A stretch of DNA of 64,000 bases from VAZQ01 sp045811525 (GTDB lineage Bacteria; Pseudomonadota; Alphaproteobacteria; Rhizobiales; Xanthobacteraceae): contig JBJMTV010000040.1 in NCBI GenBank assembly GCA_045811525.1, positions 4,613-68,612 on the forward strand, given 5' to 3'. The notes under the pieces are model-generated. The model made no database searches. It saw only the letters and a list, made by a program, of their open reading frames with translations, and was not told where the DNA came from. The position numbers were made by a program, and so were the translations under genes. The first letter of the stretch is position 1, and each line of letters starts with the position of its first letter. This document shows positions 7,345-15,560 of the stretch, piece after piece.

Positions 7345-8202
7345 GTGACCAATCTCGACACCCGACCGATCACGCCGACCGACACTGGAGGCGTGGTCTA
7401 CCTGCAATGGGGCCCGATTATCGCCGGTACCCTGGCGGCGGCTGCGCTTGCCAGCCTGCTGCACAGCTTCGCCGCGGCGCTCGGGCTCGGGCTCGGCTCG
7501 GCCGCCCCGACCTGGCGCGATGTGTCGTTCGCGCTGGTCCTCCTCTCTGCGCTCTACCTCGTGCTGGTGGCGCTCGCGTCCTACGGCTTCGGCGGGTTCG
7601 TCGCCGGCCGTTTGCGCCAACGCGTGACCGGCACGCCCGAGGAGATGGCGTACCGCGATGGCATGCACGGGCTGATGGTGTGGGCGTTGGCAACCATCCT
7701 TACCGTGCTGCTCGCCTTGGCGGCGGCCAGCGCAGCGACTCGGCTCGCCGCGCCGGGATCCGCAAATACCGGACCAGGCGTGTCCGTCGCCGGCGAGAAC
7801 ATCATTGCCTATGACCTCGACCGCCTGTTTCGCAGTGACCGGAGGCCGGAAGGCGACATCAGCGCACAACGTGCCGAGGCGGCGCGCATCCTGCTCACCA
7901 CCTCGAGCCATCGGGGCATGACGCAGGAAGACCGCGCCTATCTGGTGCGCATGGTCGGGACGCGCACCGGGCTCGCCGGTCCCGATGCCGAGCGGCGGGT
8001 CGACGATGTGGCGGCGCGCGCCAAGCAGAACATCCAGCGCGCGCGCGCAAGCTCGGTCATCCTCGCTTTCGCGCTCGGAGCATCCTCGCTCCTGGGCGCC
8101 GCGGCGGCCTGGTTGGCGGCGGGCGCGGGCGGGCGCATTCGCGACGGCATCGACACGCCGTCCTCGATGTGGGACTGGGGCCGTCACGCGGAATATCGCT
8201 GA
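7345..8202 (+). CDS. Integral membrane protein of unknown function
   Basis: This 285-residue protein starts at a GTG with GGAGG 8 bases upstream. Membrane helices are visible near residues 20-45, 60-85, 107-130 and 238-262. A soluble loop (about 135-235) carries 'DLDRLFRSDRRP' and several 'A.RAEAARIL' and 'RRVDDVAARAK' helices; the final residues 'MWDWGRHAEYR' are cytoplasmic or periplasmic. Similar proteins in rhizobia are sometimes labelled PhnA-like, but nothing here supports a phosphonate role. It follows the micro-protein gene by 22 bases and is closed by a strong hairpin. Confidence 0.75.
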   Translation: MTNLDTRPITPTDTGGVVYLQWGPIIAGTLAAAALASLLHSFAAALGLGLGSAAPTWRDVSFALVLLSALYLVLVALASYGFGGFVAGRLRQRVTGTPEEMAYRDGMHGLMVWALATILTVLLALAAASAATRLAAPGSANTGPGVSVAGENIIAYDLDRLFRSDRRPEGDISAQRAEAARILLTTSSHRGMTQEDRAYLVRMVGTRTGLAGPDAERRVDDVAARAKQNIQRARASSVILAFALGASSLLGAAAAWLAAGAGGRIRDGIDTPSSMWDWGRHAEYR

Positions 8203-8206
8203 AGGC

Positions 8207-8228
8207 GTGGCCCGGTTCGCCGGGCCAC
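8207..8228 (+). terminator. Hairpin terminator with TTCG loop
   Basis: A perfect 9-bp stem GTGGCCCGG/CCGGGCCAC with a TTCG tetraloop starts 4 bases after the stop of the membrane protein gene. The following AGTTCATTTTG is only moderately T-rich. It lies between two convergent genes and could serve the upstream one. Confidence 0.65.
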
Positions 8229-8337
8229 AGTTCATTTTGCCGCCGGCTGACCGGCTTGGTGCATTCGCGAAGCGCCGGCCGAGAGCGGCGTCGGCGCCTC
8301 AGCATACCCCCCGCTTTATTCCCTTTCGGCGCGAGCG

Positions 8338-11300
8338 CTACTCCGCGGCAATGGCCGTCGGCCGCTCCGCGTGCTCGGTCACCTCGCGCAACTGCGGCTC
8401 GAGGCGTCGCTTGAGCATCCGATCGACGCGGTCCAGATAGATGTACACGACCGGCGTGATGTAGAGCGTCAGGAGCTGAGAGAGCACGAGTCCGCCGACC
8501 ACCGCCACTCCGAGCGGCTGGCGCAGCTCGGCGCCGGCACCTGTGCCGAGTGCAATCGGCAGAGTGCCGAAAATCGCAGCAAATGTCGTCATCATGATCG
8601 GCCGGAAGCGCAGCACCGCCGCCTCACGGATGGCCGCCTCGGCGGACAGACCGACGCGACGCCGCTCGACCGCGAAGTCGATCATCATGATCGCATTCTT
8701 CTTCACGATGCCGACCAGCATCACGATGCCGATCATGGCAATGACCGAAAGATCCATCTTGAACAGCATCAGCACCAGCAGCGCGCCGACCCCGGCCGAC
8801 GGCAAGCCGGAGATGATGGTGATTGGATGGATGAAGCTTTCATAGAGGACGCCGAGCACCACATAGGCGGCGAAAATCGCGGCGAGAACGAGAATGCCTT
8901 GCCCTTTGAGCGACTCCTGAAAGACCTGCGCGCCACCCTGGAAGCCCGTATTCACCGTGATCGGCAGACGTGAATCGCGCTCGATCTGGCGCACCGCGTC
9001 CTGCGCCTGGCCGAGCGAGAAGCCGGGCAACAGGTTGAAGGAGATGGTCACAGCGGGCTGGTTGCCCTGGTGATTGACCTGCAATGGCCCGACCGTCGGC
9101 ACCATGCGCGCCACCGCGGAAATGGGAATGGCCGTGCCGGAAGGCACGCCAGTGCCGCTGATTCCGGCGCCGGGTGCGTTTCCTCCGCCACCCACGGAAC
9201 CCCCGCCGACATTGGTCTTCACGAAAATGTTCTGCAGCTGCGACGGGTCCGCCTGGAACTGCGGCAAGCTCTCCAGGATCACCTGATAGTCATTGGTTGG
9301 CGTATAAATGGTCGCGACCTGCCGCGCGCCGAAAGCATCGAACAGCTCCTGACGGACCTGATCGATGGTCACTCCATAGACTGCGGCCTTCTCGCGATCG
9401 ATCTCGACCTGCATCTGCGGGTTCTTGATGTAGAGATCAATCGACACATCGGCGAGCCCGGGAACCTCGGCGATCTTGTCGCGCATCTCGGGCGCCACGC
9501 GATAAAGCGTCTCAGTATCGCTGGAGGTGAGCGTGTATTGCCATTCGGCCTTGGAGATGCGGCCGGTGATGTTGATGTTCTGCACGTTCTGGAACGTGAC
9601 CCGCATTCCCGGCACCATGTTGGTGGTGCGGCGCAGGCGTTGAATCACCTCGGTCGCGTTCTCACCGCGGTCTTTCCTCGGCTTGAGCGCAATGAACATG
9701 CGCCCTTGATTGAGCGTGGGATTGGGACCGCCGGCGCCGATGGTGGAATTGACGTAATCCACCGCCTTGTCGGCACGCAGGAGGGCCGAGACCTGGCGCT
9801 GCAGCACCGCCATCTGCCCGAACGAGATGTCAGAGGCGCCTTCGCTGGAGGCGGAGATGAAACCGGTGTCCTCGGTCGGGAAGAACCCCTTCGGGATGAT
9901 GATGTAGAGCCACACGGTGGCTGCCAATGTGCACATCGTGATCAGCAGGGTGATGAATTTGTGCGCGATCACCCGCTCGAGCGACCACTCGTAGGCGCGC
10001 AGCCAACCCCTGAACATCGCCTCGAACATCCGCAGCACGATGTTCTGCTTCTCGCCCTCGTGATGCATGCGCAGCACCCGCGCGCACAGCATGGGCGTGA
10101 GCGTCAGCGAGACGAAGCCGGAGACGATGATCGCCACAGCTATGGTCACGGCAAATTCGCGGAAGACGCGCCCCACCATGCCGCCCATCAGCAGGACCGG
10201 GATGAACACCGCGATGAGCGAGAAGGTGATGGAGATGATGGTGAAGCCGATCTCGCGGGCGCCCTTCAGCGCCGCCTCGAACGGCCGCATGCCGCCCTCG
10301 ATGTGGCGCACGATGTTCTCGAGCATCACGATCGCGTCGTCGACCACGAAGCCGACCGACAGCGTCAGCGCAAGCAGCGTCATATTGTTGATGGAGAACC
10401 CGAACACGTACATGGCCGCGCAGGTGCCGATCAGTGACACCGGCACCGCGAGCGCGGGAATGATCGTGGCCGAGAGCGTGCGCAGGAACAGGAAGATGAC
10501 CATCACGACCAGGCAGATGGCGATCGCCAAGCTGTGCTGCACGTCGGCCACAGAATCACGGATCGAGATCGAGCGGTCGTTGAGCACCTCCATGTTGATG
10601 GAGGGCGGCACCAGCGCGCGATATTGCGGCAGCCGCTCACGCACCGAGTCGACGACCGCGACCGTGTTGGCATCGGGCTGGCGCTGGATCGCCAGCACCA
10701 CCGCGCGATTGTCGTTGAACCAGCTGGCGATGCGATCATTCTCGACGCTGTTCACTACGCGCGCCACCTGGTCGAGATAGATGGGGGCGCCATTGCGATA
10801 GGCCACCACCACCTTGCGGTATTCCTCGGCCTTGCTCATGGCGCCGGAAGCGGTGAGCGTGACGCTCTGGAGCGGGCCGTTCAATGTGCCGACGGGAGTA
10901 TTGGAATTGGCCTTGGAGATGACGCTGCGGACATCCTCGAGCGAGACGTTGCGCGCCGCGGCGGCAACCGGATCAACCTGCACGCGGACGGCAAATTTCT
11001 GGGCGCCATAGATCAGCACCTGCGCCACACCCGGCAGCTGTGAGATCTGCTGCGCCAACGTGGTCTCGCCGTACTCGTTGACCGCCGACAAAGGCAGCGT
11101 CGGGGAGTTCAGGCTCACGTAGAGAACCGGAAAGTCGCCCGGGTTCACTTTGCGGAAGCTCGGTGGAGTCGTCATCTCGATCGGCAGGCGGCGCTGCGCA
11201 ACGGACAGCGCCGTCTGCACATCGAGTGCGGCCCCATCGATGCTGCGATTGAGGTCGAACTGGATGGTAATCGAGGTGATTCCCAGGGAGGATGAAGAGG

Positions 11301-11541
11301 TGAGCGAGTTGATCCCGGCGATGGTAGACAACTGGCGCTCGATCGGAGCCGCTACGGACGACGCCATGGTTTCCGCGCTCGCGCCCGGCAATGTCGCGGT
11401 GATGGCGATGGTGGGAAAGTCGACCGCCGGCAGCGCAGCCACCGACAACAGCCGATAGGCGAAGACACCAAGGACCAGGATTGAAGCCGTCACCAGTGTG
11501 GTGAGCACCGGCCGGCGAATACAGGTTTCCGACAGCTTCAT
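8338..11541 (-). CDS. RND multidrug efflux permease (HAE1, MdtB/MdtC/MuxB-like)
   Basis: This 1067-residue inner-membrane proton-driven pump moves drugs or other toxic compounds into the TolC channel. It has the standard RND layout: an N-terminal helix ('RRPVLTTLVTASILVLGV'), a large periplasmic loop, six helices, a second loop and six more helices. The proton-relay aspartates are in 'VGFVVDDAIVMLEN' (near 405). 'GIVKKNAIMMIDFA' marks the second half. The start 'KLSETCIRRPVLTTL' and the many 'LPGASAETMA' features resemble the MdtBC/MuxBC branch rather than AcrB. A Gly-rich insert (around 790-810) is unusual. The adaptor gene ends 3 bases upstream of this start, so both form one operon. Confidence 0.92.
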   Translation of the reverse strand: MKLSETCIRRPVLTTLVTASILVLGVFAYRLLSVAALPAVDFPTIAITATLPGASAETMASSVAAPIERQLSTIAGINSLTSSSSLGITSITIQFDLNRSIDGAALDVQTALSVAQRRLPIEMTTPPSFRKVNPGDFPVLYVSLNSPTLPLSAVNEYGETTLAQQISQLPGVAQVLIYGAQKFAVRVQVDPVAAAARNVSLEDVRSVISKANSNTPVGTLNGPLQSVTLTASGAMSKAEEYRKVVVAYRNGAPIYLDQVARVVNSVENDRIASWFNDNRAVVLAIQRQPDANTVAVVDSVRERLPQYRALVPPSINMEVLNDRSISIRDSVADVQHSLAIAICLVVMVIFLFLRTLSATIIPALAVPVSLIGTCAAMYVFGFSINNMTLLALTLSVGFVVDDAIVMLENIVRHIEGGMRPFEAALKGAREIGFTIISITFSLIAVFIPVLLMGGMVGRVFREFAVTIAVAIIVSGFVSLTLTPMLCARVLRMHHEGEKQNIVLRMFEAMFRGWLRAYEWSLERVIAHKFITLLITMCTLAATVWLYIIIPKGFFPTEDTGFISASSEGASDISFGQMAVLQRQVSALLRADKAVDYVNSTIGAGGPNPTLNQGRMFIALKPRKDRGENATEVIQRLRRTTNMVPGMRVTFQNVQNINITGRISKAEWQYTLTSSDTETLYRVAPEMRDKIAEVPGLADVSIDLYIKNPQMQVEIDREKAAVYGVTIDQVRQELFDAFGARQVATIYTPTNDYQVILESLPQFQADPSQLQNIFVKTNVGGGSVGGGGNAPGAGISGTGVPSGTAIPISAVARMVPTVGPLQVNHQGNQPAVTISFNLLPGFSLGQAQDAVRQIERDSRLPITVNTGFQGGAQVFQESLKGQGILVLAAIFAAYVVLGVLYESFIHPITIISGLPSAGVGALLVLMLFKMDLSVIAMIGIVMLVGIVKKNAIMMIDFAVERRRVGLSAEAAIREAAVLRFRPIMMTTFAAIFGTLPIALGTGAGAELRQPLGVAVVGGLVLSQLLTLYITPVVYIYLDRVDRMLKRRLEPQLREVTEHAERPTAIAAE

Positions 11542-11544
11542 CCG

Positions 11545-12717
11545 CTACGACCCCGCCTTGGGGCCGCGCACGGCCACCTTGGTCCCTTCGGAAAGTTGAA
11601 GCTGGCCGTTGGTGACCACTGTCTCACCGCCATTGAGACCGCTTGCGATCACGGACTCAGCGCCAACGGACCGCGCAACGGTGACCGGCTGCACTTTGGC
11701 AGTCCCGTCGACAACGGCGAAGACGTAGCTGCCGGTCTGGCTCACCTGCACCGCAGCGGAGGGCACCGCGACCGCGTCCTCCTCACGCAACGTCAACTGC
11801 ACGTTCACAAGAGTGCCGGGCCAGAGAAGCTCGTCCTGGTTCGGCATGGTGGCTCGCACCGGCACCGTACCCGTGGGTGCGTCCACGCTGTTCTCGATCA
11901 TGGTGACTTGGCCAGTGGCGCGCCGCGGATCGCCAGGAATGATCGCCTCGATGCTGGCGCTCTCATTGGTCAGCGCCTGCCGCAAGTCTGGCAAATAGCC
12001 CTGCGCCAGCGCGAAGGTCACGTAGACCGGAGCCACCTGAATGACGGTCGCGAGCGGCGCCACATCAGCCTGGCGGACGAAATTGCCGACCTTGACGGCG
12101 GCCATGCTGGCGCGCCCGGTGATGGGGGCGCGGATCGAGCAGTAGCTCAACTGAATGTTGAGGTTGTCGAGCTGTGCCTGGTTCGAATCCACCGACGAAC
12201 GCCAGATGTTCACCTGGGTGCGGGCATTGTTCAGCGTGACCTGGGTGGTCGCGTTCTTGGCGAGGAGCTCGGCGTAGCGCGCGACGTCGCGCTCAGCCTG
12301 CTCGAGCTGCGCCTTCGCGCCATCGAGCTGCCCCTGCACCTGCTTGATCTGCGCCTCGAGCGTGCGGCTGTCGAGCGTGAACAGCAGGTCGCCCTGCTTG
12401 ACGATGGCACCGTCGCGGAAATGCACGCCGACGATCTCGCTGTCGATGCGGCTCTTGATGGCAACGCTGTGGATCGGTGTCACATTGCCCAGCGCCTCGA
12501 CGCGCACAGGCACCATCTTTCGCTCGGCCACGGCGACCTCGACGGGAACGGCGCGGGGGCCGGCTTGCCGGGGCGCCTCCGCATTGGCGCCGCCCGGCCA
12601 GAGTTGCGTGACCCGCGCCCAAGTGGCGCGGGGGGAATCCGGATACTGGACGGCAGCGGCAATGCCGGCTGCGGCAACGGCGACAAGCGCCACCAGCACC
12701 ACTCTTCGTTTGCTCAT
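11545..12717 (-). CDS. RND efflux membrane fusion (adaptor) protein
   Basis: This 390-residue periplasmic adaptor has an N-terminal anchor helix ('VVLVALVAVAAAGIAAA'), a lipoyl-like half motif ('VHFRDGAIVKQGDLLFTLD', about 105-123), an alpha-hairpin ('QLDGAKAQLEQAERDVARY...NNARTQVNIW') and a second lipoyl half ('IRAPITGRASMAAVKVGNFV'), followed by the beta-barrel and membrane-proximal domains. It matches the MdtA/HlyD_D23 group. The start at 12717 gives a sensible anchor; a TTG further upstream is less likely. It is followed by the pump gene with a 3-base gap. An outer-membrane partner is not encoded here; the TolC gene at 26116 could serve. Confidence 0.9.
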   Translation of the reverse strand: MSKRRVVLVALVAVAAAGIAAAVQYPDSPRATWARVTQLWPGGANAEAPRQAGPRAVPVEVAVAERKMVPVRVEALGNVTPIHSVAIKSRIDSEIVGVHFRDGAIVKQGDLLFTLDSRTLEAQIKQVQGQLDGAKAQLEQAERDVARYAELLAKNATTQVTLNNARTQVNIWRSSVDSNQAQLDNLNIQLSYCSIRAPITGRASMAAVKVGNFVRQADVAPLATVIQVAPVYVTFALAQGYLPDLRQALTNESASIEAIIPGDPRRATGQVTMIENSVDAPTGTVPVRATMPNQDELLWPGTLVNVQLTLREEDAVAVPSAAVQVSQTGSYVFAVVDGTAKVQPVTVARSVGAESVIASGLNGGETVVTNGQLQLSEGTKVAVRGPKAGS

Positions 12718-12931
12718 TGACAGTCGCCGCGGCGTCCGTTGGGTGCCGATCCCTTGCAAAAACGCCGCCAACTCGATTCCCGGTTATAAGGCGAGCGGCT
12801 CGTTCTAACATATCCCTGCGAGTGGTGCATCCGGCACGACGCTCGGAAACCATAAAAACGTCGTAACCTTTGGCCCTTACGCAGCCTGTTTCGCCCTCTT
12901 CCGCACCTGCAGGAACGCCAGGAGACGCCGC

Positions 12932-13768
12932 ATGCGCATCGCAACCTGGAATGTCAATTCCATCAAGCAACGGATGGATAATCTCACGGCTTGGCTGGCC
13001 GAGCGCCAGCCTGACCTCGTCTGTCTGCAGGAAACCAAGTGCGTGGACGAGGCGTTCCCGCGCGATGTCATCGAGGGCCTCGGATATAATGTCGCCACCC
13101 ATGGTCAGAAGGCGTTCAATGGGGTGGCGCTGCTATCGAGGGTTCCGTTCGACGAGGTCACGGCTCGACTGCCGGGAGATGATCTTGACGATCACGCCCG
13201 CTTCCTCGAGGCGGTCGTCTCGACAGCGGCGGGTGCGCTGCGCGTCGCCACCATTTATCTGCCTAACGGCAATCCCCCGGAGAGCGACAAATATTCTTAC
13301 AAGATCAGCTGGATGGATCGGTTGATCGAGTTTGCGGCAAGCCGCCTCCAACTCGAGGAGCCGCTGGTCTTGGCGGGCGATTTCAACGTGATCCCGACCG
13401 ACCTCGACGCCCGACACCCGACGCACTGGGTGGGCGACGCATTATTCCAGCCGCGCACGCGGGAGAAATTCCGTGCCCTCTGCAACCTCGGCTTCACGGA
13501 TGCGATCCGCGCCGGCTGCGACGGGCCAGGTCCCTTTACCTTCTGGGACTATCAGGCCGGGGCTTGGCAGAAGAATGACGGCATTCGCATCGACCATTTG
13601 TTGCTGTCCCCGCAAGCGGCTGACCAGCTTCTCGCGGCCGGCGTCGACCGCCACGTACGGGCATGGGAAAAGCCTTCGGATCACGTCCCGGTGTGGGCCG
13701 ACCTCGCGATCGCGCTGCGCGACGGCGCGCCCCAGCAGCCTGATCGAGCGGATCGGCTCAACGCTTGA
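12932..13768 (+). CDS. xthA: Exodeoxyribonuclease III (AP endonuclease)
   Basis: This 278-residue enzyme of the EEP superfamily cuts DNA 5' to abasic sites and degrades 3' ends during base-excision repair. Motifs in order: 'WNVNSIKQR' (7-15), 'CLQETK' (metal-binding Glu, near 34-39), 'YLPNGNP' (near 108), 'GDFNVIPTDLD' (near 148-158), 'RIDHLLL' (near 218) and 'PSDHVPVWADL' (catalytic His near 247). Length is normal. An AGGAG Shine-Dalgarno sequence precedes the ATG by about 8 bases. Its 3' end overlaps the convergent outer-membrane protein gene by 11 bases. Confidence 0.95.
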   Translation: MRIATWNVNSIKQRMDNLTAWLAERQPDLVCLQETKCVDEAFPRDVIEGLGYNVATHGQKAFNGVALLSRVPFDEVTARLPGDDLDDHARFLEAVVSTAAGALRVATIYLPNGNPPESDKYSYKISWMDRLIEFAASRLQLEEPLVLAGDFNVIPTDLDARHPTHWVGDALFQPRTREKFRALCNLGFTDAIRAGCDGPGPFTFWDYQAGAWQKNDGIRIDHLLLSPQAADQLLAAGVDRHVRAWEKPSDHVPVWADLAIALRDGAPQQPDRADRLNA

Positions 13769-14537
13769 AGAAGGGGTCCAGCACGCTCCACGGCAGCTTG
13801 TAATTCACCCCGACGCGGACGATGTGCTCATCGAGGTTCAGCCGCTGGTTGCTGGGAAAGCCAGGAGTTGGCGCCGGGTTGAAGTAGGATTTGTCCTGCA
13901 ATCCGACATAGAGGTACTCGACCTTCGCGGTCCAATCCGGGTTGAGCTTGACCTCGACGCCGCCTCCGGCCGTCAACCCCCAGTGCCACTGGCTTTGGCC
14001 GATGCTGGCCGTGGGGCCCTGGATGAGGTGGTGCACGTCCGCTACCGCAGCGCCCGCTGTGGCATAGAACAGCCAGTTGTCCTGGGCATAGCCGACGCGA
14101 CCGCGGAAGGTTGAAAGCCAGCGCTCGCGCACCTCGTTGCTGAAAGCGCCATTAGGCGGGAATTCGAAGGCGCTGCCACGCTTGGCAACGGCCGATGTGT
14201 CCGCCTCGAAGCCCACCACCGCCGGCCCATTCTGCACATTGAAGCCGGCAGTGACACCTATGATCCCGCCCTCGAGATCGATACGTGGTGCCTGGTCCAC
14301 TCCGGTGACGTCAGAGCGGACGACCGCACTGCCCCAGGCGCCGCCACCGGCAACGCCCACATAAGCGCCCGTCCAATTCGGGACGACCGCCATAGGCGCC
14401 TTGTAGATGGGGGCGACGCTTAGGTCTGCGGCCGCCGCAGGCGCCAGGAAAGCCGACACGAGTAGCCATGCCGCCGCGGCCGTGCTCGCGCACAGCCACG
14501 GTTTGATCAAGAACCTCGCCAGAGGGCGTTCCTGCAT
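13758..14537 (-). CDS. Outer-membrane beta-barrel protein (Omp31/OmpA-barrel-like)
   Basis: This 259-residue protein has a signal peptide ending 'LLVSAFLAPAAAADL' (cleavage about residue 37). A porin-like motif 'NWTGAYVGVAGGGAWG' (54-69) follows, then alternating strands: 'GGIIGVTAGFNVQNGPAVVGFEADT', 'TFRGRVGYAQDNWLFYATAGAAVADV', 'WGLTAGGGVEVKLNPDWTAKVEYLYVGL'. The C-terminus 'EHIVRVGVNYKL' is the last strand, followed by an unusual 10-residue tail. Such Omp31/RopB-like barrels are abundant in rhizobial outer membranes; most have structural or unknown roles. The gene is monocistronic and converges on xthA. Confidence 0.85.
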   Translation of the reverse strand: MQERPLARFLIKPWLCASTAAAAWLLVSAFLAPAAAADLSVAPIYKAPMAVVPNWTGAYVGVAGGGAWGSAVVRSDVTGVDQAPRIDLEGGIIGVTAGFNVQNGPAVVGFEADTSAVAKRGSAFEFPPNGAFSNEVRERWLSTFRGRVGYAQDNWLFYATAGAAVADVHHLIQGPTASIGQSQWHWGLTAGGGVEVKLNPDWTAKVEYLYVGLQDKSYFNPAPTPGFPSNQRLNLDEHIVRVGVNYKLPWSVLDPFFKR

Positions 14538-14636
14538 GCGGATGAAGATACGCGTCCAGGCCGTTCCGGTCTATCAAAGCACGCGGTCGGCGGGCCGATT
14601 CCGGGAAGGGTGTGGCCGCGCGGCCACACGGCGGGT

Positions 14637-15560
14637 TCACTCGCGCCGGCTTTTGAGCCAATCCGTGAGGTATTTGTGTGCCAGCGCCTTTTCGCTGTCG
14701 TTGGCGCTCGAGATTGCGCTCGCATGCATCTCGGCAATCCAAGGCTCGTTCGGAGCGGCTGATTCCTTGGCTACCGTCAGCCAGAACAGCCCACGCGCGG
14801 CCTGTCGCGCTACTTGGTCACCCTTGAACAGCATAGTGCCCAACAGGGCTTGCGCCCGGTGTTCGCCATTATTCGCGGAGAGTGCGAGCCAGCGGGCGGC
14901 GGTGATGGCGTCGTGTGGTGCACCCCTGCCCTCCAGGTAAAGCAGCGCGAGGTAGTACTGCGCCTCGGGGTCACGGTAAAAAGCCGCGGCTTCACGGAAC
15001 ATCTCGCGGGCGACGTTCGGGTCGGCCCGCAGCGTTCCCGGAATGCCGTCAAGGTGGAAAAGGCCTAGGGCCACGAAGGCGTTGGCGACGAAGCGGCTGT
15101 TCGCGCTGTTGTCGTCAGTGTGGCTGCGCGTGAGGCGTCGGAAGTACTCGTAAGCGCGGGGCTTGCTCATCTTCACGCCATCGCCGTCAGCGTACATGCG
15201 GCCAAGCTTCCAGATTGCGCCAGGGACTCCCTGCTCGGCGGCATATTCGAGCTCCAGGATCGCTTGGTCGGTGCGGCCTTGGCGCAGCGCGTGGGTGCCG
15301 GCGCGGAAAGCGTCCTGCGGCGAGGGCAATGCCCCACTCGGGGCGGGGAGCACGAGCGGCGCCACAGAAGACCCCGGCACCGCAGCAAGCGGCGAGGCGC
15401 TGCCCAGCGATGGCTCGAGGCTCACTCCCGCCGATCCCGGCAAGGGGAGCGCAACACTCGCACCTTCCGGAGTGCGCGTGCCGTCGAAGCTCACTGCCGG
15501 CGAGAAGGCGAAGGCCAGGCCGAGCAAGCCGATCGCGGCCATGACGCTAGATGTCCGCAT
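14637..15560 (-). CDS. exoR: ExoR-like periplasmic Sel1-repeat regulator
   Basis: This 307-residue protein has a signal peptide ('MAAIGLLGLAFAFSPAVSFDG'), a Pro/Ala/Ser-rich linker (about 25-85) and then Sel1-type TPR repeats: 'AAEQGVPGAIWKLGRMYADGDGV', 'DPEAQYYLALLYLEGRG', 'GEHRAQALLGTMLFKGD'. In Sinorhizobium, ExoR binds the sensor ExoS in the periplasm and holds down exopolysaccharide synthesis; the motif order here ('AFVALGLFHLDGIPGT', 'ARGLFWLTVAKESA', 'YLTDWLK') matches. The start at 15560 yields the signal peptide and overlaps the end of ilvD by 14 bases, so expression may be coupled to it. No exoS or chvI gene is in the window. The Pro/Ala/Ser linker is longer than I expect for the family. 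Confidence 0.75.
   Translation of the reverse strand: MRTSSVMAAIGLLGLAFAFSPAVSFDGTRTPEGASVALPLPGSAGVSLEPSLGSASPLAAVPGSSVAPLVLPAPSGALPSPQDAFRAGTHALRQGRTDQAILELEYAAEQGVPGAIWKLGRMYADGDGVKMSKPRAYEYFRRLTRSHTDDNSANSRFVANAFVALGLFHLDGIPGTLRADPNVAREMFREAAAFYRDPEAQYYLALLYLEGRGAPHDAITAARWLALSANNGEHRAQALLGTMLFKGDQVARQAARGLFWLTVAKESAAPNEPWIAEMHASAISSANDSEKALAHKYLTDWLKSRRE

Noticed and set aside
8296..8322. A third GGAATAAA on the minus strand, resembling the ECF promoter found at 35867 and 35920.
   Set aside because: No AATCT lies 14 bases downstream, and it would transcribe antisense into the end of a convergent gene.
9070..10437. A 455-codon plus-strand open frame opposite the RND pump.
   Set aside because: Rich in His, Arg and Asp with no domain; the opposite strand encodes a normal RND permease.
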